Source: Lentisphaerota bacterium (GTDB lineage Bacteria; Verrucomicrobiota; Lentisphaeria; Oligosphaerales; JABHEG01). Taken from it: 63,964 nucleotides of DNA. The notes below the pieces were generated by a model, which saw nothing but the letters and a program-made list of their open reading frames with translations, was not told where the DNA came from and did no database searches. Positions within the stretch are counted from its first letter, which is position 1; the number at the start of each line of letters is the position of its first letter. The position numbers and the translations under genes were made by a program. Location of the stretch: positions 1 to 63,964 of the forward strand of contig JABHEG010000046.1 of NCBI GenBank assembly GCA_018676675.1. The letters are read 5' to 3'. Shown piece by piece: positions 53,117 through 62,219 of this stretch.

Positions 53117-56100
53117 CTACTTCTGAGGCCTGTCGTAGACTTTCTTGCCGAGGGCGATCGCTTGCCGGTTGCGGGTCTCGACTTTCTGGCGCCCGACGTA
53201 CTTCCCATCCCGCGTCTGGTCCAGCGAACAGAACGTCGTCGGAGGTCCTTCCGCTCTGGGGCGCTCTGTGAGTGTTTTGGCGCCGGCCCGGATGATGGCG
53301 ATGGCTTCCTTGTACTCCGGGGACTGCGGATTGGGGAGTTTCTTGAGGGCCGGACTCTCTTCGGGGCGATCGAAGCTTACCATTGGGCCCTGGTTGCGAT
53401 GATGGTTCATCAGACCTCTGAAGTCGATGCCTATGAGCTTGCCCAGGCGGTTGAGGTCGCGGGGCGGCAATGGGCAGCGCCCGCCCGGGTTGCCGGGGTA
53501 CGCGCTGGCGTAGCTCGGGTAGTAGGGGGCATTGATGTCAATCCATGTCACGATTCGGTCCAGGTCCTCTGACGTCAGTTTGACGCCGTTGTGTCCCTTG
53601 CGCAGAGTGGCCACGAGACGACTTTGGTGCGACCCCCAGGAGTAGGCTTGCTGGACGGTGGCCGGGCCAGCTCCCACGCCTTTGATCAGTTTTCGGCGCC
53701 AGAGCTCGTTGTAGGACACGTTGAACGTTTCAGTCCGGTCTCCTGCAAGGTTGACCTTCTTGCTTCCTTTGGTCCCGAAGTCGTGGCAGCGGATGCAGGC
53801 GCGATCGAAGACCGGTTGCACTTCCTTGCGGTAGCCGAAGAGGCGGGCGGGGCCATACCAGCCCTCGAGGTCGTTTGCCGGGCGCTGGCTGGCGATCGGG
53901 GCGGGGTGTGTAGTCGGTGGGGGCGCGGTAAGCCGGCCGTCGTGACAGCCGACACAGCCAGTCGTTTCCCCGGGTTGCACCATCGTTCCACTGCGCATGG
54001 ACTGCACCATCATGCCGTTCTCATCCAGAAGCTGGAAGAACACGAACTTGTCTGCGGGGACGCGGACATGGGCGGAACCGTCTGCTTCAACCGGAACGGT
54101 CCCGAGGATACGCTTGTTCTCGAAATTGTGCCAGTTCATTGCCGGGGCCATCGTTCCTTGTCCACCCCAACTGGCACCGGTCCAGAAGCGCTTCTCCGGT
54201 GACTCCACAACTCGCAGTGATTTCACCGTTCCCCGTTTCACTCCTGCCATGTGAGTCCCCTGGTAGACGTCCTGGATGTAGAAGACGCCGTGTGTGCTGG
54301 TGTGGTTCCGGCGTTTGGGGATGATCGGGACAGGCGTGCGCGGGGCGACCGGCATGGGGTCAAAGCAGCCGTGCTTCTCGCTGTGGATCAGCACGTCATT
54401 GCCGAATGCATCGACGAGGTAAAGTCCCATTTTCGGGCCATCCCCTGCGGGCTTGGGGCGTGGACCGTCGACTGAGCGCGACACGAGGAAGTACGTGCCG
54501 GCTCCGAGCCCTGTTTCCGGATCCTGGAGGGGGTATGCATCCTCGTAGCGTGGGAAGACGCGCTGGAACGTATCAAAATTCCCCACTCCGACGAGATTGC
54601 GCGCGGTCGGAGGCCAGGTCCGGACGATCGGGTCGCGGTGCTTGGCATCGGCATCGATGCCCAGGCGTCGATCGATGATGGCCATCGCTCCCCACGGGCG
54701 GTCGTGACAGGAGGTCAATGTGCAGACGATCCGCTGGGTTCCCGGAATGGGACGCGCGTCGATTACGGCTCCCGGGCTGGCGGTGTTGTTGCCCCAGTAG
54801 ACAGCGTGATTCGTTCCGTCGGGGTTGACGGTCCACAGGCCCTGCGCATCGCCGAAGTTGCGGTCGACGTATTCCCAACGGTAGTACATGACACGCCCAT
54901 CCGGAAGCAGGGCCCCGTGGCCCTCAAAGAGCGTGCTTTTGCCGATCTGATGGATATTGGCTCCATCATTTTCCATGCGGAACAGATTGGCCATGATGTG
55001 CCGGTTGCACATGCAGTATTTGGGTTCGCGAGTGGAGGAGAAGACGATGTCCCCATCGGGAAGGTAGAGAGGGTCAATGTCTGAGACGGCCGGACTGAAG
55101 GTCAGCTGCTTGAGGGCTGTTCCATCCGCGTTGACCTCGTAGATGTGATAGTCGTCCTTGATGTTGCGGCGCATCGAGAAGAGGATCTTCCTGCCGCTGT
55201 CGTGGACCTCAGGGTCTCTGGCTACTCCTTTGGGGACATCCACGAGCGTCTGGGGGGGGCTGACCGTGCCGTCCGCGGCAATGCTGAGGACTTTCAACGC
55301 TCCCGGGCCCTGGAATTTCCCCGTGTTGATTTCCCCAGTCTGAAACAGCGTTGCCGTGTTGTGGTGATCGCGTTTGTATTGGGGGCGCGTGACAAACAGG
55401 ATGCGACGACTTCGGATTGCGGGGTTCGCAAGGAGAGCTTCTTTCCGCAGGGCGGAGAAGTCCTGGACGATGGCTTGCGCCTGCTCTTTTTCCTCTGGCT
55501 TGCCGGCCAGCGCGTGCAATGCCCTGGTGCGTCTCTGCTCGATCTCGCCCAGGCGGCGGCGGAAGCTGGTGGCATTGGGGTAGCGTTGCCCAAATGTTGC
55601 GGCCAGGTCTGTGATGGCCTTCTGCAGTTCAGTCGTGGTCAGGTTCTCAAGAGCCTTCCGGGAACTTCCCAGGGCGGCTTCGCGTTTCCTGAAGGTCTCC
55701 CGTTTGGCCTGTGCGGCCGGATCCAGGATGCCGTGGACACGCAGATCGTCGAGGAGAACGTGTCCCCAGCCTCCGCGGCTTTGGTCCACGATGCGGAAAA
55801 AGACGGTTTTTCCCACCAGTTCCGGGATAGAAATGGTCCGTGGCTGGAACACCTCGTCATTGATACCTTGGACTTGTTTGAGCTGTTTCCCATCCAGGGC
55901 GCACATGGCGATGTAAGTGTCGACATGCATCCCGCCGCCAGCCTGGAGGACGATATTCGGTGACGTGAGGCGAACGACCGGAGATTCCACGACTCCCGTC
56001 TGTTTGTCGTGGCCGCCCTCGACCGTATCCAGGAAGTAGTGCCCTTGTTTGTTGAATGGCTTCCCGCGGCGGTTACGGAAGTTCACTCGGCTGTTGAGGA

Positions 56101-56887
56101 GATGAGAGAATGCCCCATCCGCTACTGTCCATCCTTGGAGCGTTCCCGTCTCGAAGTCGAAACGGAGTTCATCGGAGACGGTCATTTCGCCGGGGATGCC
56201 ACGGGCCATGTGGGTGCGGACCTCCTTCGAGGTCAGTGGTGTGTTGAAGAGCATCAGGTCATCGATCCAACCGCGGAAGCTCTGGCCCTTCTTGTAGCTG
56301 GACCCGATGTAGAAGGCTCTGCCCTTGCGATCGATGGTCACGTCGCGCTCAAGGTGGCAGGGCGTGCCATTTACGTAGAGCGACAGGCATTTGCTCTTGG
56401 CGTGGTACACCCAGGCCAGGTGGGTCCATGTATCCGGTTCGGGAAGGGCGAAACCGGGGTGCCAGGATCCGTTCCACCAGCGGATCTCGAAGCGGCCCTT
56501 TGCGTGTACGTTCCAGTCCGTTTCGAAGGCGTAGTTGTCCCAACCGGTAACTCGTCGGCACATGCCACCAATGCTGGAGGCGATGGCCGGATCGCTCCGT
56601 ACCCAGTACATCTGAGTGAAATCCGGTGTGCCCAGTTCAGCCGCAGCTGCAACGACCACGACGTCTTTGGCCTTCCCCCCAACGTGGAGTGATCCCCCGC
56701 CAACCCGCGCATCCGGGACGATCTTCACATCTCCTTCAGCACGGCCATCGTGTGCGCCGACGGCATCACGGACACCATCGTCAAACGTCCAATGGGCTAC
56801 AAGCCCGCCATGGAGTAGAGAGACTGAGAGCAACGTGAGGACGACTGAACACAGGACTGTTGGCGTCGTTGATATCGGCTTGATCAC
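53117..56887 (-). CDS. Secreted LamG / HzsA-related protein with two CxxCH motifs
   Basis: This 1256-residue exported protein starts at GTG 56887, because GAGGA lies eight bases upstream and a signal peptide follows directly (TTPTVLCSVVLTLLSVSLLH); a TTG at 56965 is in frame but poorer. A LamG domain (about 30-215; AHWTFDDG, TWTHLAWVYH) is followed by a second beta-sandwich, a coiled linker and an HzsA-related region (about 510-820; DGDIVFSSTREP, DGRVMYYRWEYVDR, DARPIPGTQRIV). CVGCH (near residue 978) and CIRCH (near 1029) are c-heme motifs. It parallels the discoidin/FGE fusion at 14147 but has LamG instead and no FGE domain. Confidence 0.85.
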   Translation of the reverse strand: MIKPISTTPTVLCSVVLTLLSVSLLHGGLVAHWTFDDGVRDAVGAHDGRAEGDVKIVPDARVGGGSLHVGGKAKDVVVVAAAAELGTPDFTQMYWVRSDPAIASSIGGMCRRVTGWDNYAFETDWNVHAKGRFEIRWWNGSWHPGFALPEPDTWTHLAWVYHAKSKCLSLYVNGTPCHLERDVTIDRKGRAFYIGSSYKKGQSFRGWIDDLMLFNTPLTSKEVRTHMARGIPGEMTVSDELRFDFETGTLQGWTVADGAFSHLLNSRVNFRNRRGKPFNKQGHYFLDTVEGGHDKQTGVVESPVVRLTSPNIVLQAGGGMHVDTYIAMCALDGKQLKQVQGINDEVFQPRTISIPELVGKTVFFRIVDQSRGGWGHVLLDDLRVHGILDPAAQAKRETFRKREAALGSSRKALENLTTTELQKAITDLAATFGQRYPNATSFRRRLGEIEQRRTRALHALAGKPEEKEQAQAIVQDFSALRKEALLANPAIRSRRILFVTRPQYKRDHHNTATLFQTGEINTGKFQGPGALKVLSIAADGTVSPPQTLVDVPKGVARDPEVHDSGRKILFSMRRNIKDDYHIYEVNADGTALKQLTFSPAVSDIDPLYLPDGDIVFSSTREPKYCMCNRHIMANLFRMENDGANIHQIGKSTLFEGHGALLPDGRVMYYRWEYVDRNFGDAQGLWTVNPDGTNHAVYWGNNTASPGAVIDARPIPGTQRIVCTLTSCHDRPWGAMAIIDRRLGIDADAKHRDPIVRTWPPTARNLVGVGNFDTFQRVFPRYEDAYPLQDPETGLGAGTYFLVSRSVDGPRPKPAGDGPKMGLYLVDAFGNDVLIHSEKHGCFDPMPVAPRTPVPIIPKRRNHTSTHGVFYIQDVYQGTHMAGVKRGTVKSLRVVESPEKRFWTGASWGGQGTMAPAMNWHNFENKRILGTVPVEADGSAHVRVPADKFVFFQLLDENGMMVQSMRSGTMVQPGETTGCVGCHDGRLTAPPPTTHPAPIASQRPANDLEGWYGPARLFGYRKEVQPVFDRACIRCHDFGTKGSKKVNLAGDRTETFNVSYNELWRRKLIKGVGAGPATVQQAYSWGSHQSRLVATLRKGHNGVKLTSEDLDRIVTWIDINAPYYPSYASAYPGNPGGRCPLPPRDLNRLGKLIGIDFRGLMNHHRNQGPMVSFDRPEESPALKKLPNPQSPEYKEAIAIIRAGAKTLTERPRAEGPPTTFCSLDQTRDGKYVGRQKVETRNRQAIALGKKVYDRPQK

Positions 56888-56992
56888 TGGGCGTGTCCTC
56901 GGCTGTACGCGGCCTGTCGGAGCTTCTCTGCTGTCACTCACGGGGAACGACCCCAAACTATACAACGTCGTGAGTGCGGTGGCGCACGGCCA

Positions 56993-58570
56993 TCATGGGG
57001 CGGCAGTCGGTGAGCCGCGATTGGAGAGAGTCCCGAGGGCTTGGGCGGAGAGGGCTAGGTCAAAGACTTCGCCTTCCGGTCCACGGAAGATCGCGACCAT
57101 ACCGCATCGGTACATCTTCTGCATCAGTCGTCCGTCCCGGGTGGAGACGAAAACGAAGCGGGTCTTGACGAGGTCGGCGAGCGCTTCCGGCCCCATGACG
57201 CTGTCCGTGCTACGGAAGCGCTCGATACGCTTCATTCTGTCCGCATCATAGGCGGCCCCGAAGTACGGATCGAGGGCCACGAGGAACCGGTAATCCGGAG
57301 CTGCATGGAACAACATGGGGAAGTCGGACCAGTTGATGTTCGCGATGACCGTACCGGCCGGCAGCGTCCGCGGCAGCCATTCGGCAACCTGGCTGTACTC
57401 CTCGGTACAGCGGTCTGGCCCAAAGTGCCGGAACAGGTTGGTGACGGCATAGGTGGTGACCACTGCAGCGAGGAGTGCATGGAGGAAGATGGGACGCATG
57501 CCTCTGTTCCAGCGGCACAGCAGAGCGTTTCCGTCCAGATTGTGCCACATCAGAGCGGAGGCCATCGTGGCTGCCGGCACGGCAAACTCGATCGCCCGAC
57601 GTGAGACGAAGAAACCAACCGTCCCCAGCGCCTCGATCAGGTAGAGCGAGCATGTCGCTGCGGACAGTCGGCTGTTCTGCCTGTGGGCACGGTGTTTCAC
57701 AACGACCGCGGTGTGTAGGGCAAACATGAGGAATAAGGGGCACTCGTTCCACATGACACGCAGACCCGGACGGAGCATTTCTCTTCCGAGCTCAACGCTC
57801 TCCTCACGGGTCAGGATAGCTTGGACCACCTGAACGCATTGCACCCACCAAAGGCCGAATGTGTTGGGGAATTGAGGGTGGAGAGTAAGTCCCGCCAGCA
57901 CGCCGCCAATGGCCCAGCCACAGAGCCCCAGTTCATTACGACGTTCACGCGCGAATGACACCACCACTCTGGCGGCCACGGGAACAAGGATGAAATGCGG
58001 GTTGGAGTAGGAGTAGGAATAGACAAAGCCAAGTCCCAGCAACTGCCACCGCAGGCGTGGGCTCTGCCGCTTGTCGAAAAGAAGGCCGCAGACCAGAAGG
58101 AAAAGGATGATGGACAGGTTGTGTGGGCGGAGCATCAGGAGCCTGAACAGGAAGTACGACGAGAGGCAGGGGAAGAGCACGATCCAGAGGTTATGTCGTC
58201 CGGGGCTGAGGCGGCGCATACTGTCATGCAGCACGGCGATCAAGGCAGCGACGACGACCAGAAATGCACCATGGTAGGGCGGAGACTGGGGGCCTGGCAG
58301 CAGCGCGTGCCAGCGGGAGAGCACATGCAGGATGATGTGGTAGCCGAGCTCCTTGTCGTAGAAACAGTCACGCCAGATAGACAGTTGAGTCCAGGGGAAC
58401 GTTCCCTGGTGCCAGATGTCGGGCAGGACTCGCCCCATGGTGATGTGGAAATAGGCGTCTACGCCAATCTCTCGCGATTCGGGGACCCAGAGCATGCGGA
58501 ACGCGAGCAGGAGCAACGTCACGGCCAGAACCGTGAGCCATCCCTGTGTCTTTGCTCTGCGTTCGGTCAT
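56993..58570 (-). CDS. Polytopic membrane protein, GT-C-like
   Basis: This 525-residue protein starts at ATG 58570 (MTERRAKTQG) and has about ten hydrophobic segments (GWLTVLAVTLLLLAF, FLVVVAALIAVL, LSIILFLLVCGLLF, FFVSRRAIEFAVPAATMASAL, LHALLAAVVTTYAV). An early loop carries EIGVDAYFHITMGRVL, an acidic pattern like the catalytic loop of GT-C glycosyltransferases, and a soluble C-terminal domain follows (LPAGTVIANINWSDFPM). The layout recalls uncharacterised mannosyltransferase-type membrane proteins. Glycosyl transfer is a guess from topology. Confidence 0.75.
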   Translation of the reverse strand: MTERRAKTQGWLTVLAVTLLLLAFRMLWVPESREIGVDAYFHITMGRVLPDIWHQGTFPWTQLSIWRDCFYDKELGYHIILHVLSRWHALLPGPQSPPYHGAFLVVVAALIAVLHDSMRRLSPGRHNLWIVLFPCLSSYFLFRLLMLRPHNLSIILFLLVCGLLFDKRQSPRLRWQLLGLGFVYSYSYSNPHFILVPVAARVVVSFARERRNELGLCGWAIGGVLAGLTLHPQFPNTFGLWWVQCVQVVQAILTREESVELGREMLRPGLRVMWNECPLFLMFALHTAVVVKHRAHRQNSRLSAATCSLYLIEALGTVGFFVSRRAIEFAVPAATMASALMWHNLDGNALLCRWNRGMRPIFLHALLAAVVTTYAVTNLFRHFGPDRCTEEYSQVAEWLPRTLPAGTVIANINWSDFPMLFHAAPDYRFLVALDPYFGAAYDADRMKRIERFRSTDSVMGPEALADLVKTRFVFVSTRDGRLMQKMYRCGMVAIFRGPEGEVFDLALSAQALGTLSNRGSPTAAP

Positions 58571-58643
58571 GGGTGCTCCTGAAGTCGGTCTACCTGGAGT
58601 GCACGGAGCAAATATAGCGGCCATGAGCAAGCGTGCTTGTTCA

Positions 58644-58866
58644 GGCAGGAAGACCGCTTACGCTGTGCGCGGCTCGGCTCGGGCAGGAAGACCGCTTACG
58701 CTGTGCGTGGCTCGGTTCCGTCCGAGCCCTGACCAACGGGAGGGGGTCTCCGGGCAGGAAGACCGCTTACGCTGTGCGCGGCTCGGTTCCGTCCGAGCCC
58801 TGACCAACGGGAGGGGGTCTCCGGGCTGGAAGACCGCTTACGCTGTGCGCGGCTCGGTTCGGGCAG
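58644..58866. repeat. 71-bp-period hairpin repeat array
   Basis: Copies of GGCAGGAAGACCGCTTACGC begin at 58644, 58682, 58753 and (GGCTGGAAG variant) 58824, giving one 38-bp, two 71-bp and one partial unit. Full units contain GGCTCGG-TTCCGT-CCGAGCC, a perfect 7-bp hairpin (58709-58728 and 58780-58799). The array abuts the stop codon of the DapA-like gene and fills most of the 296-bp gap before the membrane-protein gene; no gene is seen there. Confidence 0.93.
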
Positions 58867-59781
58867 CTACAGAATACCGAGATCCTGGAGCCCGGAAGCC
58901 AGTCGGTCCATGTCGCCGTCGTTCAGGCTGTAATAGGGGGGGCGGCGCCAGCGTTGGCAGATGCCGAAGAGCTCGAGTACACCGTGTATTCCCGCATCGA
59001 AGCCGCCGGGCATACCCATGATGAGCTCGAAGAAGGGGAGGTCGAAATCGCGGACAATGTGGCTTGCTTGGGAGAGGTCATCGCTCTCTATCGCAGCCCA
59101 GTAGCGGTGCGCGATTTCCGGTTTGAAGGTGATAAAGGTGGACAGGTAGCCGTCGCAGCCGTACGGATGGGCGTTGAGGTGGTTCTGCTTCTGGCCTCCG
59201 GCAATCACGGCCCACTTGTCGTGCACCAGGATGCCCATTTTGCGGGCAAATGGGCCGCACATGTCGTCTTTGATCGCCACGATATTGTCGCTTGTCTGCA
59301 GCGCCAATTCACAGGTTCGCAGGCCAAAGGCCTCGCCGCGCGGTGAGAAAACGTTGGTCACCACCATCACCGGGATGTGTTCGGCAACGGCTGCGTAGTG
59401 TTCCGTGAGTGTCTCAGGGGTGCAGGACCCGGCCCAGTCGGGTGGCATGAGCATCAGGATATCTACCCCGATGCCCTTGCAGTGGTCTGCGAAATCGATG
59501 GCTCTGGACGTGCTGAAATAGCGTTCGGCGGCCACGACCATGGCGCGCCCGTCGGTGTGTTCCACCGTCACTTGGGTGACGTAGGCGATGTCCTCATCGG
59601 AGAGCGCGATGTAATGGCTGTCACCTGCCGTCAGGAGCATTGTCCGGCTGCCGGCCTCGACGTTGAAATCGATCTGCTGCCGCAACCCGTCAACGTCAAT
59701 GTTCCCGTCCGGCCGAAATGGCGTGCGGAGGGAGGAGACGGGGCCAGTGAGTGAGTGCCTGACCCAAGAGTGATCAATCAT
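58867..59781 (-). CDS. DapA-family (dihydrodipicolinate synthase-like) aldolase
   Basis: This 304-residue TIM-barrel protein of the class I pyruvate-aldolase superfamily has the Schiff-base Lys in NIVAIKDDM and the GPVSSLRTPF N-terminal strand. The conserved active-site Tyr of the PV-YN motif is not evident: the segment reads IPVMVVTNVF. It is therefore unlikely to be true DapA and may act on another keto-acid, for example a sugar acid. GAGGA lies seven bases before the ATG. It follows the GHL10-type hydrolase gene by 58 bp on the same strand, probably one operon. The structured repeat array begins at its stop codon. Confidence 0.85.
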   Translation of the reverse strand: MIDHSWVRHSLTGPVSSLRTPFRPDGNIDVDGLRQQIDFNVEAGSRTMLLTAGDSHYIALSDEDIAYVTQVTVEHTDGRAMVVAAERYFSTSRAIDFADHCKGIGVDILMLMPPDWAGSCTPETLTEHYAAVAEHIPVMVVTNVFSPRGEAFGLRTCELALQTSDNIVAIKDDMCGPFARKMGILVHDKWAVIAGGQKQNHLNAHPYGCDGYLSTFITFKPEIAHRYWAAIESDDLSQASHIVRDFDLPFFELIMGMPGGFDAGIHGVLELFGICQRWRRPPYYSLNDGDMDRLASGLQDLGIL

Positions 59782-59839
59782 GGTCGTTGTCCTCTCGATA
59801 GGGCGCCCGAAACGCTATGGAAGATGGTGCGTGAGATGG

Positions 59840-61846
59840 TCATTTCCCGTCAGTCATCCAGCTCCGTAGCGGCTCGAACAGCGTGGTTGTGTGCTTGGGT
59901 TTGTAGCAGAAGCCGACCCAGCCCATGGCCCCGGCCTGCCGAGCGAGGACGATATGCAGGGCAACCTGGGCCGGATCATTCATTGCCCCGGCACCTGACT
60001 GGATCCCGATGCCCTGCAGTACCGGAAAGCCTTCCGGGAGTGCCTTGCGGTGGGCGGCTGTAAGGTCCGTGTACTGAACAGGGTCTTGTGTGTAGGTCAT
60101 CGGACAGACGAAATCAAGCCATCCTTCGTGACACCAGCGCACCCAATCCTGCCCATTGCTCTCGCGACAAGTCGGCCAACCGGAAAAGACTGCCGCGCTG
60201 ATCTTGATGCGGGGATTGACTCGCCGGATTGCTTTGGACACTCGCTCGACGATGGTGGAAACACGGCGACAGCGGAACTCCACCCACTCCAGGTAGCGGG
60301 CGCCCGCCTTGCCCACATCTTCAGGCCAATCGGCGACCGGTTGCTTTGTTTCCTTCTCGAAGAGGGCCCGGCATTTCGGGCAGAAGCAGCCCTGCGCACT
60401 TGGGTAGCGGATGAAGTCATACTGGATGCCGGCCACGGCGTAACGCGATGCGATCTCTATCATCGGTCGTTCGATGGCTTTGATGTTCTCTTCCTGGGAT
60501 GGGCAGAACCAGCCGAGGATTCGGCCACCGGGGTCTTGCTGCAGGCGTCCTGCTTTCTTGAGCGCCTCGAACGACTCCTTCGACGTACGTCCCTCAACGA
60601 CGCAGTTGTTCACGTACGGGTGCAGCTCAACTCCGTTGGCGTCGGCGTATTTCACTGCTTCGGCCAGCCAGTCGCCCCCTTCTTTGGCCAAGGGGTCCTG
60701 GATGTCGTCTTGCACCTTGGATGCGTAGAAAGCGGCCGTTCCCCCAGCGATTCGCAGAACGGCCATATTGATGCCCAACCGTTTCAATTCGGGCATAACG
60801 TCCCGGGGGTGTCGGTCCGTGCCAACGTGGAGCCAGACGCCGCGCTTCTCGTTCGGAACGGGTTCGGCCCACAGACTGCGCAGACGAATCTCCTTGCTCA
60901 GTTCCTTGTCGTCGATCCGGGCGTGGATGCGGTGCACGGCATCGAGATTTGTCCGCGGCGGTGTCCCGATTTTTGCCTGCAGTGTTCGGAAGGCCTCTTC
61001 GCCGGCACCGGACGGAGGCGTGTCGATCCTGCGATCATCGCAATAGACGGGGGGAGGGGGCTTCTGGGCCGACGCAACGCGAACCGTGAATGTTCGTGGG
61101 AAACCGGCCGCGACCAGGCTTTCGGTTGGGGAGACCTCGAGCTGCGGGCCGTGAACCAATGCCTTGAGGCGTTCGGACCCGGAGACGTTCGGGGTCAACC
61201 AGCGCAGCCACGTCTGCAGGAGTGCGATCTCCGCGCCTCTGGGGGGAGCCGTTGCGTTGCCATGCGGAATGGCCAGCGCGAGGCCTGTGCTGACGACTTT
61301 TCCTTTGCCGATGGTTCCGGCGACCGCAACGGGGTCGCCGAACGCGTTGCGGAGCAGAACCGTTCCGCCTTCGCCTACCTTTTCAACGATGTGGTCTTTG
61401 AAGACGGCATCAAAGTCCTTGAGCCCGGCTGAGCAGGGATGCCCCGGCACGATGCTCATGGCACGACTGCCGTAGACCCGGCGGATGCCGGTACTGATGT
61501 GTCCCAGTATGTGGTGATGCCAGGTTTGCAGTACGCTTCCGCCAGCCTTCACATAGGCCTCGATGTTCGTGCGCCAATCGGGGGTGACATTGCCGGGGCT
61601 GTGCACGTCGGAGAGGTAGACAATGTCACATTCCCCAAGTGACAGAAGGGTTAGGTCTGCGACCGTCTCGACGTGCCAGCCAAGGGCCTTCAGACCACGT
61701 ACGAGCCCTTCTATTCGGACGCCCTTTCCACCCGTTGCCTGGAGGTCGAATACGGCGATTCGCGGCGGCGACGGGGGCTCCGCGATGGCGTGTCGGGCTG
61801 CGGCAGATAGGATGATCGCGGTCAGCAGACAACGTCGAGCTGGCAT
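59840..61846 (-). CDS. Exported GHL10-type (family 10-like) glycoside hydrolase
   Basis: This 668-residue protein starts at ATG 61846, with AAGGAG upstream, and has a signal peptide (MPARRCLLTAIILSAAARHA). The N-terminal part (about 30-225) is a GATase-like Rossmann fold (CDIVYLSDVHSPG, YVKAGGSVLQTWHHH). The C-terminal part (about 345-665) is a GHL10/DUF187-type barrel (RGVWLHVGTDRHP, ANGVELHPYVNN, AGIQYDFIRYPS with a candidate acidic residue, FVCPMTYTQDP). A CFCPKC motif (near residue 500) could bind metal. It is a probable polysaccharide hydrolase and heads an operon with the DapA-like gene. Confidence 0.85.
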   Translation of the reverse strand: MPARRCLLTAIILSAAARHAIAEPPSPPRIAVFDLQATGGKGVRIEGLVRGLKALGWHVETVADLTLLSLGECDIVYLSDVHSPGNVTPDWRTNIEAYVKAGGSVLQTWHHHILGHISTGIRRVYGSRAMSIVPGHPCSAGLKDFDAVFKDHIVEKVGEGGTVLLRNAFGDPVAVAGTIGKGKVVSTGLALAIPHGNATAPPRGAEIALLQTWLRWLTPNVSGSERLKALVHGPQLEVSPTESLVAAGFPRTFTVRVASAQKPPPPVYCDDRRIDTPPSGAGEEAFRTLQAKIGTPPRTNLDAVHRIHARIDDKELSKEIRLRSLWAEPVPNEKRGVWLHVGTDRHPRDVMPELKRLGINMAVLRIAGGTAAFYASKVQDDIQDPLAKEGGDWLAEAVKYADANGVELHPYVNNCVVEGRTSKESFEALKKAGRLQQDPGGRILGWFCPSQEENIKAIERPMIEIASRYAVAGIQYDFIRYPSAQGCFCPKCRALFEKETKQPVADWPEDVGKAGARYLEWVEFRCRRVSTIVERVSKAIRRVNPRIKISAAVFSGWPTCRESNGQDWVRWCHEGWLDFVCPMTYTQDPVQYTDLTAAHRKALPEGFPVLQGIGIQSGAGAMNDPAQVALHIVLARQAGAMGWVGFCYKPKHTTTLFEPLRSWMTDGK

Positions 61847-62119
61847 TCGGTTCTCCTTTACACGCGTGGCAGTATCCACGTCAAGTATAGTCAACTACGG
61901 GGGAGCGTGCCAGGAACAGGCGGGAATGGCGGACATGGAAAGAGCCATGCAAGGAGGCGGCGACGGCATGCCGGCGCAGGCTCAGTTACACGGGGGCGTG
62001 CTCAGCCAGGAATGGCCAAGCTGCTTCAGCGGTCCTCAGGCAGGCTGGTGGGCAGTACGGAAACGAGTGGCAGCCCCGAATGGCGCCAGGAGAAGCGGGG
62101 GGTAGTGCATTCAGAAAGA

Positions 62120-62192
62120 GGTCGCCAGATGGCACCGCCTCCCACATTGAGACCGCGTGCGGCCAACGTGAGGAGGGTTGCCACGCCCCGAT
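62120..62192 (+). repeat. Dispersed palindromic element, copy 3
   Basis: GGTCGCCAGATGGCACCGCC followed by TCCCACATTG and, after a short loop, AACGTGAGGAGGGTTGCCACGCC matches copy 2 closely; the outer right arm is degraded. It lies in the 373-bp stretch between the GHL10 gene start (61846) and the truncated gene stop (62220), where I see no gene. Confidence 0.78.
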
Positions 62193-62219
62193 TGCCCCCA
62201 TCCCAAGTGGCGTTCGCGG

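Noticed and set aside
56888..56965. TTG start for the LamG/HzsA-related protein
   Set aside because: It would put 26 polar residues before the signal peptide; the GTG at 56887 has GAGGA at the right distance.
58644..58866. CRISPR array
   Set aside because: Units are directly adjacent with 71-bp period and no unique spacers, and no cas genes are in the window.
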